Positions 27,615 to 36,784 of a stretch of 47,874 bases of DNA are shown here, in pieces (the first letter of the stretch is position 1; each line of letters begins with the position of its first letter). Location of the stretch: the NCBI GenBank assembly GCA_034440395.1, contig JAWXBW010000034.1, positions 1-47,874 on the forward strand, in the 5' to 3' direction. Position numbers and translations under genes: made by a program. Under the pieces are notes generated by a model that saw only the letters and a list, made by a program, of their open reading frames with translations, was not told the DNA's origin and made no database searches. The stretch comes from JAAUTS01 sp034440395. GTDB lineage: Bacteria; Verrucomicrobiota; Verrucomicrobiia; Methylacidiphilales; JAAUTS01.

Positions 27615-27709
27615 AAGTGATTCCTTTAATGGTTATAGAAATTAAGCTACCACAACTGGCTGACATCAACCTTTCCATGAGATTACAAAAAGGTAATGTT
27701 TTTTTATAC

Positions 27710-28771
27710 ATGAGCGCAGACTACCTTATCGTCGGGGCTGGGATCGCAGGGTCATTCCTTGCTCGAGCCCTTGCTCTACGGGGCCGATCCGTGCTCATGC
27801 TCGACTCCCCCCTAGCTGGCGGCTCTTCGCGCGTCGCTGCATGGATGGTTAATCCCATCACGGGTATCCGCTTCTCCGCTAGCTGGCGTGTCGATACCTT
27901 CCTGCCCTATGCCCGTCATTTCTATCAAGAGTTATCTGTGGAATCTGGTCTGAAGCTTTTTTATGATCACCAGATCTTGCTCTTCCTCCAATCCGCCGAA
28001 GAACTCCAACGCCTAAACAAGAAAAGAGCCGATCCCCTTATTCAACATTACAGCTCTGCTTTACCGGAAGACTACTTAGCACCATCCAGCGCAAAGCACC
28101 CCTTTTTTCACGCTATCAATACCCATGGTGCCATTAACCTCAGTGGCGGCGGCAGGGTGGACCTGGGTCCATGGCTTATCCACTTCCACCAACAGCCTAC
28201 AACAGGAGTAACTTTTCTTTTAGACCACTTTGAAGCGAAGGACTTAGACATTCAGACCGATCATGTCCGTTGGAAAAATCAGCACTTTAAAAAAATCATA
28301 TTCTGCAACGGCTACAGCCATTTACCATGGTTTGATTGGCTGCCTTGGAAAGCCGCTAAGGGAGAAATTCTGACCATTCATCTACTGGACTATCCCCTCA
28401 CTGATATTCTTAAAAAAGGCATCTTCATCATTCCACTAGGTCAAGACCTCTACCGTGTTGGCTCCACCTACGACTGGGATCCGCTCGACAGTCAACCCAC
28501 GCCACAGGGTAAAGAATTCCTAAACCAAGCCTTAAAAGAAATTATCCGACCACCATTTCAAATCGTCAACCATCAAGCCGGGGTGCGCCCCATCATCCAC
28601 GGCAACAAACCCGTCCTAGGCCTCCACCCCCGTTATCCGCAACTAGGTATTTTAAACGGACTAGCCTCTAAGGGTGCTCTTGCTGCACCGTGGCTAGTGG
28701 ACCACTTGGCCAGCCACTTAGAAGAACAAACCATGCTCGAAGTGGAAGTAGATGTTGCTAGAAATTTATAA
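27710..28771 (+). CDS. FAD-dependent oxidoreductase of the DAO family
   Basis: 353 residues from the ATG at 27710 (MSADYLIVGAGIAGSFLARAL), which begins directly at the dinucleotide-binding strand; the frame is open from 27617, but that part is not family-like. The motif GAGIAG and the conserved GSSRVAAWMVNPITG fit small DAO-type flavoproteins. The C-terminus has LNGLASKGALAAPW, corresponding to the second FAD contact. Sequence differs clearly from the DAO protein at 5365-6567. Substrate unknown; 25 bp before the peptidase gene and maybe co-transcribed. Confidence 0.83.
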   Translation: MSADYLIVGAGIAGSFLARALALRGRSVLMLDSPLAGGSSRVAAWMVNPITGIRFSASWRVDTFLPYARHFYQELSVESGLKLFYDHQILLFLQSAEELQRLNKKRADPLIQHYSSALPEDYLAPSSAKHPFFHAINTHGAINLSGGGRVDLGPWLIHFHQQPTTGVTFLLDHFEAKDLDIQTDHVRWKNQHFKKIIFCNGYSHLPWFDWLPWKAAKGEILTIHLLDYPLTDILKKGIFIIPLGQDLYRVGSTYDWDPLDSQPTPQGKEFLNQALKEIIRPPFQIVNHQAGVRPIIHGNKPVLGLHPRYPQLGILNGLASKGALAAPWLVDHLASHLEEQTMLEVEVDVARNL

Positions 28772-28795
28772 TCTAAAAATGAAAAGTATCACATC

Positions 28796-29863
28796 ATGAA
28801 AATATTTTTACCCCTTCTCATCATCACTTACTTAGCCCTGCACGACAGCACAAAAGGCCAATCAACCATTGTTGATCCGAGCCCCACTGACCCAAAATCC
28901 CCCAGCTTTATCTTGCAATTCCCCACACCCAACATCTCCATACTAAACGGGCATCCCGAAAAATTTTTTCAGCCCACTGTTAGTAAAAGAGCCATTTCTG
29001 GTATGTATGGCTTTGTCCGCTCTTCCGAGCCTGAACCTGCCCGCACTTTTGATCTCTTTCACGAAGGTATCGACATCCAACCCACTAAGCTTGATGCCCG
29101 ACGCAATCCACTTGATCCTGTAATGGCCGCTGCCGCTGGCACCGTCGTTTACACCAATCGTAAAGCTTCCCGATCTAACTACGGCCTCTACCTTATGATC
29201 CGCCACCAAGTCGGCTCATGGCAGCTTTACACAACCTACGGCCACCTTGCCGCTATTTACGTAAGAGAAGGACAAGAAGTAGAGGCAGGACAAGTCATCG
29301 GAAAGATGGGTTGGACTGGAAATGTCGGCACCCGGGAACGCGCTCACCTCCATTTCGAAACAGGTTTTTTGATCAATAAAGATTACAAAACATGGTATGA
29401 AAAGGTCGGTATCGGATTCGAGCCACGCCCCAGCCCAAACGAACACGGAAACTTTACCGGACTCAACTTCCTCGGAGTCGATCCTACCGCACTACTCTTA
29501 GCCAGCAATTCAGGAAAAGCTCTAAGCATTCCTGAAATTTTTAAGACCTTAAAACCCGCCTTCCGTGTTCGGCTACCAGCGCAGGCTGATTACTTTGACT
29601 GGCAAAAACGTTTCCCCGAGCAGGTCGAAAACGGATTAGATCTGCCCCAGCCTATTTCATGGGAGGTTGAATGCTCTCGCACCGGCCTGCCCCTGAACTT
29701 CAAACGCTCCGATGTGCCTTGCCAGAGACCTGAACTATTATGGTTTAACGAATCCCTCAATCGTCAAGATTCCTTCACCCGTGGCCTCGTCCAAAATGTC
29801 CAAGGTAAACGTAGTCTCTCTCGCCACGGGTTAAAATGGTTTAGCCAACTGATGTGGCACTAA
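28796..29863 (+). CDS. Secreted M23-family peptidase
   Basis: 355 residues with a probable signal peptide (IFLPLLIITYLALHDSTKG). The lysostaphin-type metallopeptidase core shows the zinc ligands in HEGIDIQ (HxxxD), YGHLA and HLHFE, and the loop EGQEVEAGQVIGKMGWTG. It should cleave peptidoglycan cross-links in the periplasm, or act as a carbohydrate-binding regulator. A C-terminal extension of about 125 residues has no recognised motif. Confidence 0.9.
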   Translation: MKIFLPLLIITYLALHDSTKGQSTIVDPSPTDPKSPSFILQFPTPNISILNGHPEKFFQPTVSKRAISGMYGFVRSSEPEPARTFDLFHEGIDIQPTKLDARRNPLDPVMAAAAGTVVYTNRKASRSNYGLYLMIRHQVGSWQLYTTYGHLAAIYVREGQEVEAGQVIGKMGWTGNVGTRERAHLHFETGFLINKDYKTWYEKVGIGFEPRPSPNEHGNFTGLNFLGVDPTALLLASNSGKALSIPEIFKTLKPAFRVRLPAQADYFDWQKRFPEQVENGLDLPQPISWEVECSRTGLPLNFKRSDVPCQRPELLWFNESLNRQDSFTRGLVQNVQGKRSLSRHGLKWFSQLMWH

Positions 29864-29915
29864 CCTGCCTTGTTTAAGTGCCATTAAACCAGCTCCCTTT
29901 CTAGGTTTACACAAA

Positions 29916-29937
29916 AAAGCCTCCCGAAGGAGGCTTT
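29916..29937. terminator. Bidirectional Rho-independent terminator
   Basis: AAAGCCTCC (29916-29924) and GGAGGCTTT (29929-29937) form a perfect 9-bp stem around the tetraloop CGAA, with A-tracts before and T after. It lies between the convergent peptidase and small lipoprotein genes and can serve both. Confidence 0.85.
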
Positions 29938-29968
29938 CTAAATGTTCAACTTCTGTGTTTCAATAAGC

Positions 29969-30142
29969 TTACTGAACCAAGCCGCCTAGGGCTCCTTTGC
30001 CTTCCCAAGATTGGGGTTTATTCCAAGGCACTGTGGAAATTTTTTCGCGATCTGTTTTCGTCGTATCGACGGGCTTACTCGCACATGAGGTGAACAATAA
30101 GCTTAAACCAGTAACCACTAACATCATAACAATCGATTTCAT
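29969..30142 (-). CDS. Tiny lipoprotein (57 residues)
   Basis: Short frame starting with ATG at 30142 with the ribosome-binding site AAGGAG 11 bases upstream. The N-terminus is a lipoprotein signal (VVTGLSLLFTSC) with lipobox Cys20. The mature chain of 37 residues ends with WNKPQSWEGKGALGGLVQ, a compact Pro/Trp/Gly motif. It follows the coiled-coil membrane protein gene by 26 bp and is followed by a strong terminator, so it looks like a real gene. Function unknown; may pair with the preceding protein at the envelope. Confidence 0.75.
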   Translation of the reverse strand: MKSIVMMLVVTGLSLLFTSCASKPVDTTKTDREKISTVPWNKPQSWEGKGALGGLVQ

Positions 30143-30168
30143 TCTAAAAGGTCTCCTTAACTTCGGAT

Positions 30169-31011
30169 TTATTTATATCCGAAGATAACTCTATCTCCTA
30201 CTTGAATTTCTTGCTTTGTCGAGTCTGGAAGAATGTCAGCCACGGCACTCGTCGCATCAACAGAAACGCTGCGGACCTTACCAATTAAGGTTTCTCCACG
30301 ATAGACGAGCAGCTCAACACCTTCGACTAAACGATTATCCTTACCCACATCGAGCACGACAAAGTTCCAAGCCTTATTAATAGCCATGACCTTACCGCTC
30401 AAATCATCAGGAGCGTAGCCCTTGCTGCGTAAACGATCTTGGTCCTCAAATTTGCTGATCAATGCTATTTTCTGAGCCAAAGAATCCTCGATGATTTTAT
30501 TCTCACGCTCGAGAGCTTTTAGTTTCTCAGTCGATTCCGTAAGCTGACCTACCACAATCTTAGCTTCACGCCCGCCCAGATCGTCTTGGATGGCGTTTAA
30601 TTTGATTTCTACCTCTGAGAATTTCGCTTTCGTTGCCGTGAGCTCTGTCGATTTCGTCGTCAACTCATTCTTCGCACTCGCCAGTTCAGTCGTCTTAGTT
30701 TGTATATCTGCCTCTATTTGATCTACTTTTTTGGACGTTTCTACAAGCTTTTCTTGGCTCGTCTTGAGCTCTTCCTTGGTAGCTTTAAATGTTTTATTCA
30801 GCGAATTAATATACTCCGTCGGTTGAGAGTCAGAGATTAAGAAATCTGAATTATAAGGCACCGCCATGGGCGCTTCTCTTAATGCGCCCTCCGCATCCCT
30901 AAGTTGTTTCATGTAGCCCGACTTCTTCGTGGACACGTAAATGCCTATGCCCGTTGATAAGACAGACAATATAATAGCCACGATACAAAATACTTTTCCT
31001 ATCTTTGACAT
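30169..31011 (-). CDS. Membrane-anchored coiled-coil protein
   Basis: 280 residues with an N-terminal membrane helix (VFCIVAIILSVLSTGIGIYV), a long heptad-rich region of about residues 65-200 (ETSKKVDQIEADIQTKTTEL onwards) and a C-terminal beta domain (about 205-280, GKVMAINKAWNFVVLDVG, IQVGDRVIFGY). The design is like a periplasmic spacer protein such as MreC or an envelope tether. No catalytic motif. Probably in an operon with the tiny lipoprotein. Confidence 0.7.
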   Translation of the reverse strand: MSKIGKVFCIVAIILSVLSTGIGIYVSTKKSGYMKQLRDAEGALREAPMAVPYNSDFLISDSQPTEYINSLNKTFKATKEELKTSQEKLVETSKKVDQIEADIQTKTTELASAKNELTTKSTELTATKAKFSEVEIKLNAIQDDLGGREAKIVVGQLTESTEKLKALERENKIIEDSLAQKIALISKFEDQDRLRSKGYAPDDLSGKVMAINKAWNFVVLDVGKDNRLVEGVELLVYRGETLIGKVRSVSVDATSAVADILPDSTKQEIQVGDRVIFGYK

Positions 31012-31107
31012 TAGTAACTCCTGTTAAGACTCTAATATTAGAGACTTACGATAGATACAACACATCTATGTGCAGCCTGTCAACAGAGAAGATTCACTTG
31101 CCCTCTT

Positions 31108-31548
31108 TCACCATTTAGCACGCCGATGCACTTCTGAGAAAGTCCCTAACCAGTCCCTTTCATTCAACTTTAATTCCGACCTCAACCAATCAGGGGAGTA
31201 ACTAGTTGCTCCCAACGATTCCACCATATTGCGCTCCGCCACGTCAGCAGTTATCACTACCACTCGCTCCTTATCTACCACCGTAGCCACTAGGCGTTCA
31301 ATGATGCTATCCGCCGTCTGCTCCGCCGTGCTATAGGCGGTAACCATTCCACGATGCTTGGCTACGGGCGAACTCCCCATTTTCCCATCAAATACTAATG
31401 TTACTAACCAATTTGAGGTGTCGTGCAGCTCCGCTAACTGGCCAGATAAAACCTCCCTCGCTTTATTACGGTTTTTCTGGTGCAACGACCGCAGCTCTGG
31501 CCACTGAAAAATAACGCTGTGCCCATCAATGAGTAGATATTTTTTCAT
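31108..31548 (-). CDS. NYN-domain (YacP-like) putative ribonuclease
   Basis: 146 residues in the PIN-like NYN/YacP family: LLIDGHSVIFQWPEL with the first acidic residue, LVTLVFDGKMGSS, TADSIIERL and VVVITADVAERN carrying further acidic residues. The family cuts RNA in B. subtilis (Rae1, YacP) when ribosomes stall. Divergent from the DUF6580 gene over 70 bp. Confidence 0.85.
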   Translation of the reverse strand: MKKYLLIDGHSVIFQWPELRSLHQKNRNKAREVLSGQLAELHDTSNWLVTLVFDGKMGSSPVAKHRGMVTAYSTAEQTADSIIERLVATVVDKERVVVITADVAERNMVESLGATSYSPDWLRSELKLNERDWLGTFSEVHRRAKW

Positions 31549-31618
31549 GGCTCTTTACCTAATTGATACCCATTAAATTAGTCTTTGCAACAGCGCTACC
31601 ATAACGTAAAGTCTAGCC

Positions 31619-32209
31619 ATGATATTATGGCTCGCCTTAATCCTTGCCGCCGTTCTTTTCCGAACCGCTACCCCGCACCTTGATGGCTTAGCTAATTTTG
31701 CTCCGCTCATGGCTATCACGCTATGCGCCAGCATCTATCTCCCCAGAAAAGTTGCCCTCCTCGTTCCTCTTAGCACTTTACTTATTTCAGACCTTATCTT
31801 AAACCATCATTACCAAAGCCCTCTTTTCCAGCCCTTCATGTTTGCCACCTACGCATGTTATATCGCCGCAGGATTTCTTGGGCTCTGGATTGCTACCAAG
31901 AAAAATCTCTGGACTATTCTAGGCGGCTGCTTGGCCTCCACTGCCCTGTTTTATCTAGTCACGAACTCCCTCGCTTGGATATCTAACCCGTTGTACGCAC
32001 CCACCTTAGCTGGTTGGTTCCAAGCCCTTACCCTGGGCCTACCTGGCCTCCCTCCCACCTACACCTTCCTGCGTAACTCGCTCCTGAGTGATCTCACCTT
32101 CACCGCACTCTTTGTCGCTAGCATGGAATGGCAAGCATCCAAAAACGGGCTGCCCCATTTACCCCTTTTCCACTTTATCTCAACCCCCAAGCCCAAGCTA
32201 GAAGCCTAA
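31619..32209 (+). CDS. DUF6580-family membrane protein
   Basis: 196 residues with five or six membrane segments. The motif LANFAPLMAITLCASIYLP and the conserved LLISDLILNH match DUF6580, a family of ECF-substrate-component-like putative transporters. The charged ends are cytoplasmic. Ends 16 bp before a phosphoesterase gene, which suggests joint transcription. The substrate is unknown. Confidence 0.75.
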   Translation: MILWLALILAAVLFRTATPHLDGLANFAPLMAITLCASIYLPRKVALLVPLSTLLISDLILNHHYQSPLFQPFMFATYACYIAAGFLGLWIATKKNLWTILGGCLASTALFYLVTNSLAWISNPLYAPTLAGWFQALTLGLPGLPPTYTFLRNSLLSDLTFTALFVASMEWQASKNGLPHLPLFHFISTPKPKLEA

Positions 32210-32225
32210 ACTCGGGGCTACTACC

Positions 32226-32696
32226 ATGCCCCCAACTTTCACTACCATGCCAGTAAAAATCGGCGTCCTCGCCGACACCCATGATCGGCTGCCCCATTCC
32301 GTCCTCACACAACTGCACTACTGCGACCAAATCTGGCATCTTGGCGACGTCTGCCTCCCCTCCACCCTGTCCCCCCTCTATGCCTTAGGAAAACCCCTAA
32401 GTATCGTCCACGGAAATTGTGATTCCGAGGAATCTTGGCCCATGACCTTGACCCACCACATGGCGGGTAAAACCTTCCACCTTATACATATTCCTCCCGC
32501 CCAAGCCCCCCTCGGCACCGACATCCTTCTCCATGGTCACACCCATGTGCCTTGCGACCATACGATCTCAGGCTGCCGCTATCTCAACCCCGGCTGCATT
32601 AGCCGCCCAAACCGTGGTGCCCCCGCCTCCTTCGCCACCCTCACCGTCCATCCCAATACAGAAATCCTCTGGCAACTCCACAAATTTCAGGCCTAG
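32226..32696 (+). CDS. YfcE/MJ0936-type metallophosphoesterase
   Basis: 156 residues with LADTHD, HLGDV, HGNCD and HGHTHVP metal motifs and the family ending LNPGCISRPN. An alternative start at 32247 (MPVKIGVLADTHD) matches the family beginning better; the upstream GGGG stretch suits the ATG at 32226. Such enzymes hydrolyse phosphodiesters in vitro; the cellular role is not known. Codon use is C-rich as in the neighbouring plus-strand genes. Confidence 0.85.
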   Translation: MPPTFTTMPVKIGVLADTHDRLPHSVLTQLHYCDQIWHLGDVCLPSTLSPLYALGKPLSIVHGNCDSEESWPMTLTHHMAGKTFHLIHIPPAQAPLGTDILLHGHTHVPCDHTISGCRYLNPGCISRPNRGAPASFATLTVHPNTEILWQLHKFQA

Positions 32697-32947
32697 CGAC
32701 TAAACCTTTTTGCACGCTGCAAACAACACTTAGAATATAAAACGAGAACTGCCCCATAGAAGCGTTCTAAGTGCCGCCACCTTGGCTCCTTGAAACGCAG
32801 CTCCGACCGTAATAGCTGATTTGCTCAAAGAGGTTGATTTTGAGGTAAAAAAACTCACGAAGGGAAAGCTCATTCAGGCTATCTAAACGTAGGGCGAGTT
32901 ACTGACAAGCAACGGTTGTCGTGCTACGGCGAAACTTTCCACCAAGA
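32697..32947. other. Gene-free stretch with a coding-like remnant
   Basis: 250 bases with no full gene. On the plus strand about 32810-32886 reads as an open peptide ending DLLKEVDFEVKKLTKGK and then a stop, with no start codon or ribosome site upstream. It might be the decayed end of a gene. A small inverted repeat GACAA...TTGTC lies at about 32908. No RNA gene recognised. Confidence 0.3.
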
Positions 32948-33670
32948 CTAAGAAACTGGCACTTTAAAATAACGATCAATCTCTTTCAAACAGGGCGATG
33001 CGAAATGATAATCTTTTTCCCACTGATTGACGACATGATCTAAGCCGCAGCTCATGAGATTAAACTGCCTCTTAATCGACTCTACGAGAAACGGATTAAA
33101 ACTATAAAAACCAGCAAAAACCTTTTTCTGGAAGGTGTCAGATTCATTCACTTGGCGGCAAACAAGAACCGCATTAGCCTTAGGACTGGCGAACAGGACA
33201 ATCCAATATTTGGAAAGTTCCGGGCGGAAGATGGGAATGAAATCAATACGGCTACAACCTTTAGGAGTTTGGCCAGCTCCCCAAACTCGAACGGCATCTA
33301 AATCCTTCGACAGACCAACGTAACGCTTTTTCTGCGGCTTAAAATTTTCTAGTAGTTGAAACGTAGAGATCAACTCGCCCTGCCTTTGTTCAGAGGCTAG
33401 ATCCTCGATTGCATGGCTAACCGCAAGCATAGCTTCGTTATTAAAGACGTGAATAATATCATGTTCAGGAATAGAGACTAGCTCACCCAAGGTTGCCATT
33501 TTCTGCGGAGATGACTCTTTCTTAACACTCTTAAGTTTAGAAACGTAATCAAGTTTTACAGAAGAAGATTTTAATGTAGCGCATTGAACATGAGAATGCT
33601 TTGCGTACTTTTTCAGCTTTATGCGGAAACGCTTTACTGTACTCTCCTCATCCCGTGTGACTGCAATCAT
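32948..33670 (-). CDS. Stand-alone DICT-like sensory domain protein
   Basis: 240 residues. From about residue 85 the sequence follows the DICT pattern: VSHAIEDLASEQRQG, FQLLENFKPQKKRYVGLSKDL, VWGAG, then WIVLFASPKANAVLVCRQV and FAGFYSFNPFLVESI. DICT domains normally sit beside GGDEF or histidine-kinase domains; here only a basic N-terminal region of 70 residues precedes it. No membrane segment or catalytic site. The assignment is by eye and should be treated as tentative. Confidence 0.55.
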   Translation of the reverse strand: MIAVTRDEESTVKRFRIKLKKYAKHSHVQCATLKSSSVKLDYVSKLKSVKKESSPQKMATLGELVSIPEHDIIHVFNNEAMLAVSHAIEDLASEQRQGELISTFQLLENFKPQKKRYVGLSKDLDAVRVWGAGQTPKGCSRIDFIPIFRPELSKYWIVLFASPKANAVLVCRQVNESDTFQKKVFAGFYSFNPFLVESIKRQFNLMSCGLDHVVNQWEKDYHFASPCLKEIDRYFKVPVS

Positions 33671-33782
33671 TGAAATAACGTAGACCTTTTTTTAAGTCAG
33701 GCAAGCGCGGCGTGAAAAAGCACTAAAGCATGGCCTGTTTGCTCTGGTGGTATTTGACTCAGTCTGGCCTTTGCTTAAGATC

Positions 33783-34535
33783 TTATAACCTTCTCCAAAC
33801 ACTAACTTGAGCCGAACTTAACTGATACTTACGTGCATGTTCACGGATTAAAAAGGGTTCTTCGCTAGTTTCCACTAAACGAAAATCAGGCACTAAAATT
33901 TCTTTAATCCCGTCCAGCGTCCGCACAGGCACCCCATGGCGCATGAATCCACCTAACCATTTTTCTCGTGGTGTAAACTCTGTCATCCATGAACAAGGTG
34001 ACGTAATAACAAGCACGCCTCCTGAGTTAACCAGCTCCTTACTGCGCTCCAAACAAGCCGCCGGATCAGGCAAACGGCATATAAGATTGGCCATCAACAA
34101 TGCCTCAAATTTCCCCAAATCCTTCCGTAAATGGCAAGCATCCCCTTGTTCAAAAAAAACATGTCCGGAGCGAGCTTCTGGTTCCAGACGAGCGACTAAG
34201 GGCGTTGTTAGCACGCCTTCGTCCTGACGTTGGTAGTCGATACTTCTTAGCTTTTTCAACGTTCCCGCCGCTTGGATAAATGATGCGGAAAAGTCTATAC
34301 CCACAACCTCATCAAAATATTTTGATAAGGTAAAACTAGAACTTCCCACCGCACAGCCAAGATCCAGCACCCTGCCCTTTGTGGGTTCAGCATGCCTAAT
34401 CACCAGCTCGGCACAACGCACCGCAAAACCTAGGGCTTGCGACGGGTAGAGCGGGTCAATTGCGATTTCCGAGGCACTTCCATAATGAAATAAAAGATAC
34501 TCAGCTAAGGCTTTGTCCGATTCGTAAATATTCAA
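33783..34535 (-). CDS. Ovothiol-type 4-mercaptohistidine N1-methyltransferase
   Basis: 250 residues, SAM-dependent methyltransferase with motif I VLDLGCAVG (56-64). The beginning YESDKALAEYLLFHYG and the segment FAVRCAELVI are hallmarks of the C-terminal domain of OvoA, which methylates 4-mercaptohistidine in ovothiol synthesis. Here it is a separate protein with no sulfoxide-synthase domain in the window. The start is TTG, one base after the stop of the preceding M29-like gene, so translation is likely coupled. The real substrate may be ovothiol precursor or a relative. Confidence 0.8.
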   Translation of the reverse strand: MNIYESDKALAEYLLFHYGSASEIAIDPLYPSQALGFAVRCAELVIRHAEPTKGRVLDLGCAVGSSSFTLSKYFDEVVGIDFSASFIQAAGTLKKLRSIDYQRQDEGVLTTPLVARLEPEARSGHVFFEQGDACHLRKDLGKFEALLMANLICRLPDPAACLERSKELVNSGGVLVITSPCSWMTEFTPREKWLGGFMRHGVPVRTLDGIKEILVPDFRLVETSEEPFLIREHARKYQLSSAQVSVWRRL

Positions 34536-34536
34536 G

Positions 34537-35712
34537 TTAATGAGCCAAAAGCTGGTTTAAATACTCCGCAGGTTGATAATTTCTTAGCAAGACCACACTG
34601 CTCCCATTACGTTGCATCCGCACCTCAGGCACTTCGATTTCAGGGGTCTTATGGGGAGCAAATAGGATGTCGTCATGCGTAGCATTTTTTGCAATTAAAA
34701 ATTTATCCGGTGTTAAGTGTCCCCCTAAATGATCACTGCGTCCCGTTGCCACGTGTAAAGTGCCGCGCACTTTCTCATCTTGGATGTCGCGCCCTGACCA
34801 AGGCAAGAGTTGCGTGCCGAAGCCCAACTCTCCCAACTCACCCGTAAGGGGATCAGCGATTATTTTATTTTGGTGATCGCTAATGGTCTGCAGGTTTCCC
34901 GCAATCATTGAGACATTTACAATCCTACCATCACTCACCTTCATCAGGCCCAGGGTTCCGTCCTCATATTTCATGGGAAAAAATCCATGCGCTCCCGTTG
35001 GAACATAATAAATTTCACCAGCGGGTAGGTTCGCAACATCAGGTTTCGTGCCCCGACACAGCCCGTGACTCTTCTGCGCTTCTTGCTTGTTTAACTCTAG
35101 CACTAGGGTGTATTTATCCCCCTTAACAATGAAATCAATTTCCACCTGATCGGCCTTCGTCATGCCAAGCCTCAACTTCTCCGCTTCGACGCTTACCTCA
35201 TCATAATCCACGCAGAGGCCACTGTTTAAAATAATATCATTCACCCCATGCAAGGTCGCTCCACGGAACCCGAATTTTTTGGCAAAGGCAGTTAAAGGTG
35301 CCGTGGCTGAAAACGTACTGATACATAGTATGATGTCATAGTGCGTATAAATATCCTTCTCTAAACTCAACTGCTTGCCCTCAGGTGAAAACGCTTCATC
35401 AGGCAAATCTAGATTGCTGCCGCCTGTAATTTGGTAAGCAAAAAAGTCGCCCCCTATTAAACCAAGCTCTTGCAAGACTGTTCTTTTGAAGCCTTGGTAA
35501 AATACATCGTGTGCGTAGCGCTGAATCGTAAGCGCTGGATCATTTAAAAAAGCAAAATCCTTCGCCTCACGAGGATCTGGTAAATCAATCAGAATAGCGA
35601 CACGTTGACCTGGCTGCGGATCAAAAACCGTTTTAAGTAATCGCGTTAAGCTAAAGGCTGGGAAGGATTTTGGAACTAAGGGTGAGATGGAACCTAGGGG
35701 GGAGTTATTCAT
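34537..35712 (-). CDS. M29 aminopeptidase-like protein
   Basis: 391 residues. The segments AGEIYYVPTGAHGFFPM and GELGFGTQLLPW resemble the region of M29 (thermophilic aminopeptidase T) proteins that carries conserved Glu and His ligands, and GRSDHLGG could contribute another. Similarity is partial, so catalytic activity is uncertain. No signal peptide. It is tightly coupled to the methyltransferase gene that follows, which implies a common pathway. It is not recognised as any known ovothiol enzyme. Confidence 0.55.
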   Translation of the reverse strand: MNNSPLGSISPLVPKSFPAFSLTRLLKTVFDPQPGQRVAILIDLPDPREAKDFAFLNDPALTIQRYAHDVFYQGFKRTVLQELGLIGGDFFAYQITGGSNLDLPDEAFSPEGKQLSLEKDIYTHYDIILCISTFSATAPLTAFAKKFGFRGATLHGVNDIILNSGLCVDYDEVSVEAEKLRLGMTKADQVEIDFIVKGDKYTLVLELNKQEAQKSHGLCRGTKPDVANLPAGEIYYVPTGAHGFFPMKYEDGTLGLMKVSDGRIVNVSMIAGNLQTISDHQNKIIADPLTGELGELGFGTQLLPWSGRDIQDEKVRGTLHVATGRSDHLGGHLTPDKFLIAKNATHDDILFAPHKTPEIEVPEVRMQRNGSSVVLLRNYQPAEYLNQLLAH

Positions 35713-35865
35713 AAAATTAAACTTATTGAACTTTAACTATCCATTACTTTTTTCCGCAAGCAACTGGTTATACTAACTATTATTTAAACTCCATAGACAT
35801 TCCATAAAACTTATCAGGCTCTAGCTCGACTGCGCAACAGCAACAGAGGCTAAAGTAACCGAGTC

Positions 35866-36681
35866 TCAAATAGCCTTTTCCATTTCCGTGCTTACAGGAT
35901 TATTTAATTGCCCGATACCTTCTATCTCAATGCTAACTCTATCCCCAGCCTGCAGCCAGCGCGGCGGGCTAGCGGCCATTCCCACACCCGAAGGCGTACC
36001 AGTAAGAATAACCGTCCCTGCCTCCAAGGTCGTACTCCCGCTTAAAAACTCAATTAAACTCGGCACATTAAAAATCATGTCACTGGTATGAGAGTCTTGG
36101 ACTAGCTGCCCATTCACCTTCGTTTGAATACGTAGATCGTTCGGATCCACTAGCTCGTCAGTAGTAACCAGACAAGGGCCTAAAGGACAAAACGTGTCAA
36201 ACGATTTACCCCGACACCACTGCCCACCACTTTTCTTAACTTGCCAATCCCGGGCACTTACATCATTCGCACAACTATAACCTAGAACATACCTCAAGGC
36301 TTCCGCACGAGAAACATTCTTACATTTCTTACCAATTACAACCGCCAGCTCACATTCATAATCCACCTCATGACTTGGTAAGTAAGTAGGGATCAAAATA
36401 GGATCCTCTGGATTTTGTGCAGCGGATACATTCTTATAAAACACCACGGGGAAATCTGGAAACTTAGCCTTCATTTCCTCCGCATGTTTACGGTAGTTTA
36501 AGCCAATACAGATAATCTGATGCGGTACAACCGGAGCCAAAAGTTTCGCCACTTCCACCACCTTATCCGTCACGACGTATGATCCATAAAGTTCACCCTC
36601 AATAAGCAAAGCGCTGCTTGAGTCAAGTTGGCTTCCGTGATGCACTGCTCCCTGACGATCTGAAAAGCGAATTAATTTCAT
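35866..36681 (-). CDS. Fumarylacetoacetate hydrolase family protein
   Basis: 271 residues with the FAH core: ICIGLNYRKHAEEM, FYKNVSAAQNPEDPI, metal ligands Glu109/Glu111 (DYECELAVVIG) and Asp140 (ANDVSARDWQ), and ILTGTPSGVGM. Members cleave or decarboxylate 2-oxo or acylpyruvate compounds, and many act in aromatic or sugar-acid degradation. No neighbouring pathway genes reveal the substrate. Divergent from the GH5-like gene. Confidence 0.9.
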   Translation of the reverse strand: MKLIRFSDRQGAVHHGSQLDSSSALLIEGELYGSYVVTDKVVEVAKLLAPVVPHQIICIGLNYRKHAEEMKAKFPDFPVVFYKNVSAAQNPEDPILIPTYLPSHEVDYECELAVVIGKKCKNVSRAEALRYVLGYSCANDVSARDWQVKKSGGQWCRGKSFDTFCPLGPCLVTTDELVDPNDLRIQTKVNGQLVQDSHTSDMIFNVPSLIEFLSGSTTLEAGTVILTGTPSGVGMAASPPRWLQAGDRVSIEIEGIGQLNNPVSTEMEKAI

Positions 36682-36784
36682 GCCTTTATCTCAACATGAA
36701 ACCTTAATAATAAAACACCCATTTTTTTGTTAATAACCTCTGCCACCGCATTGACTCTTATTCCTGCAGGTTTACTGTTATGAT

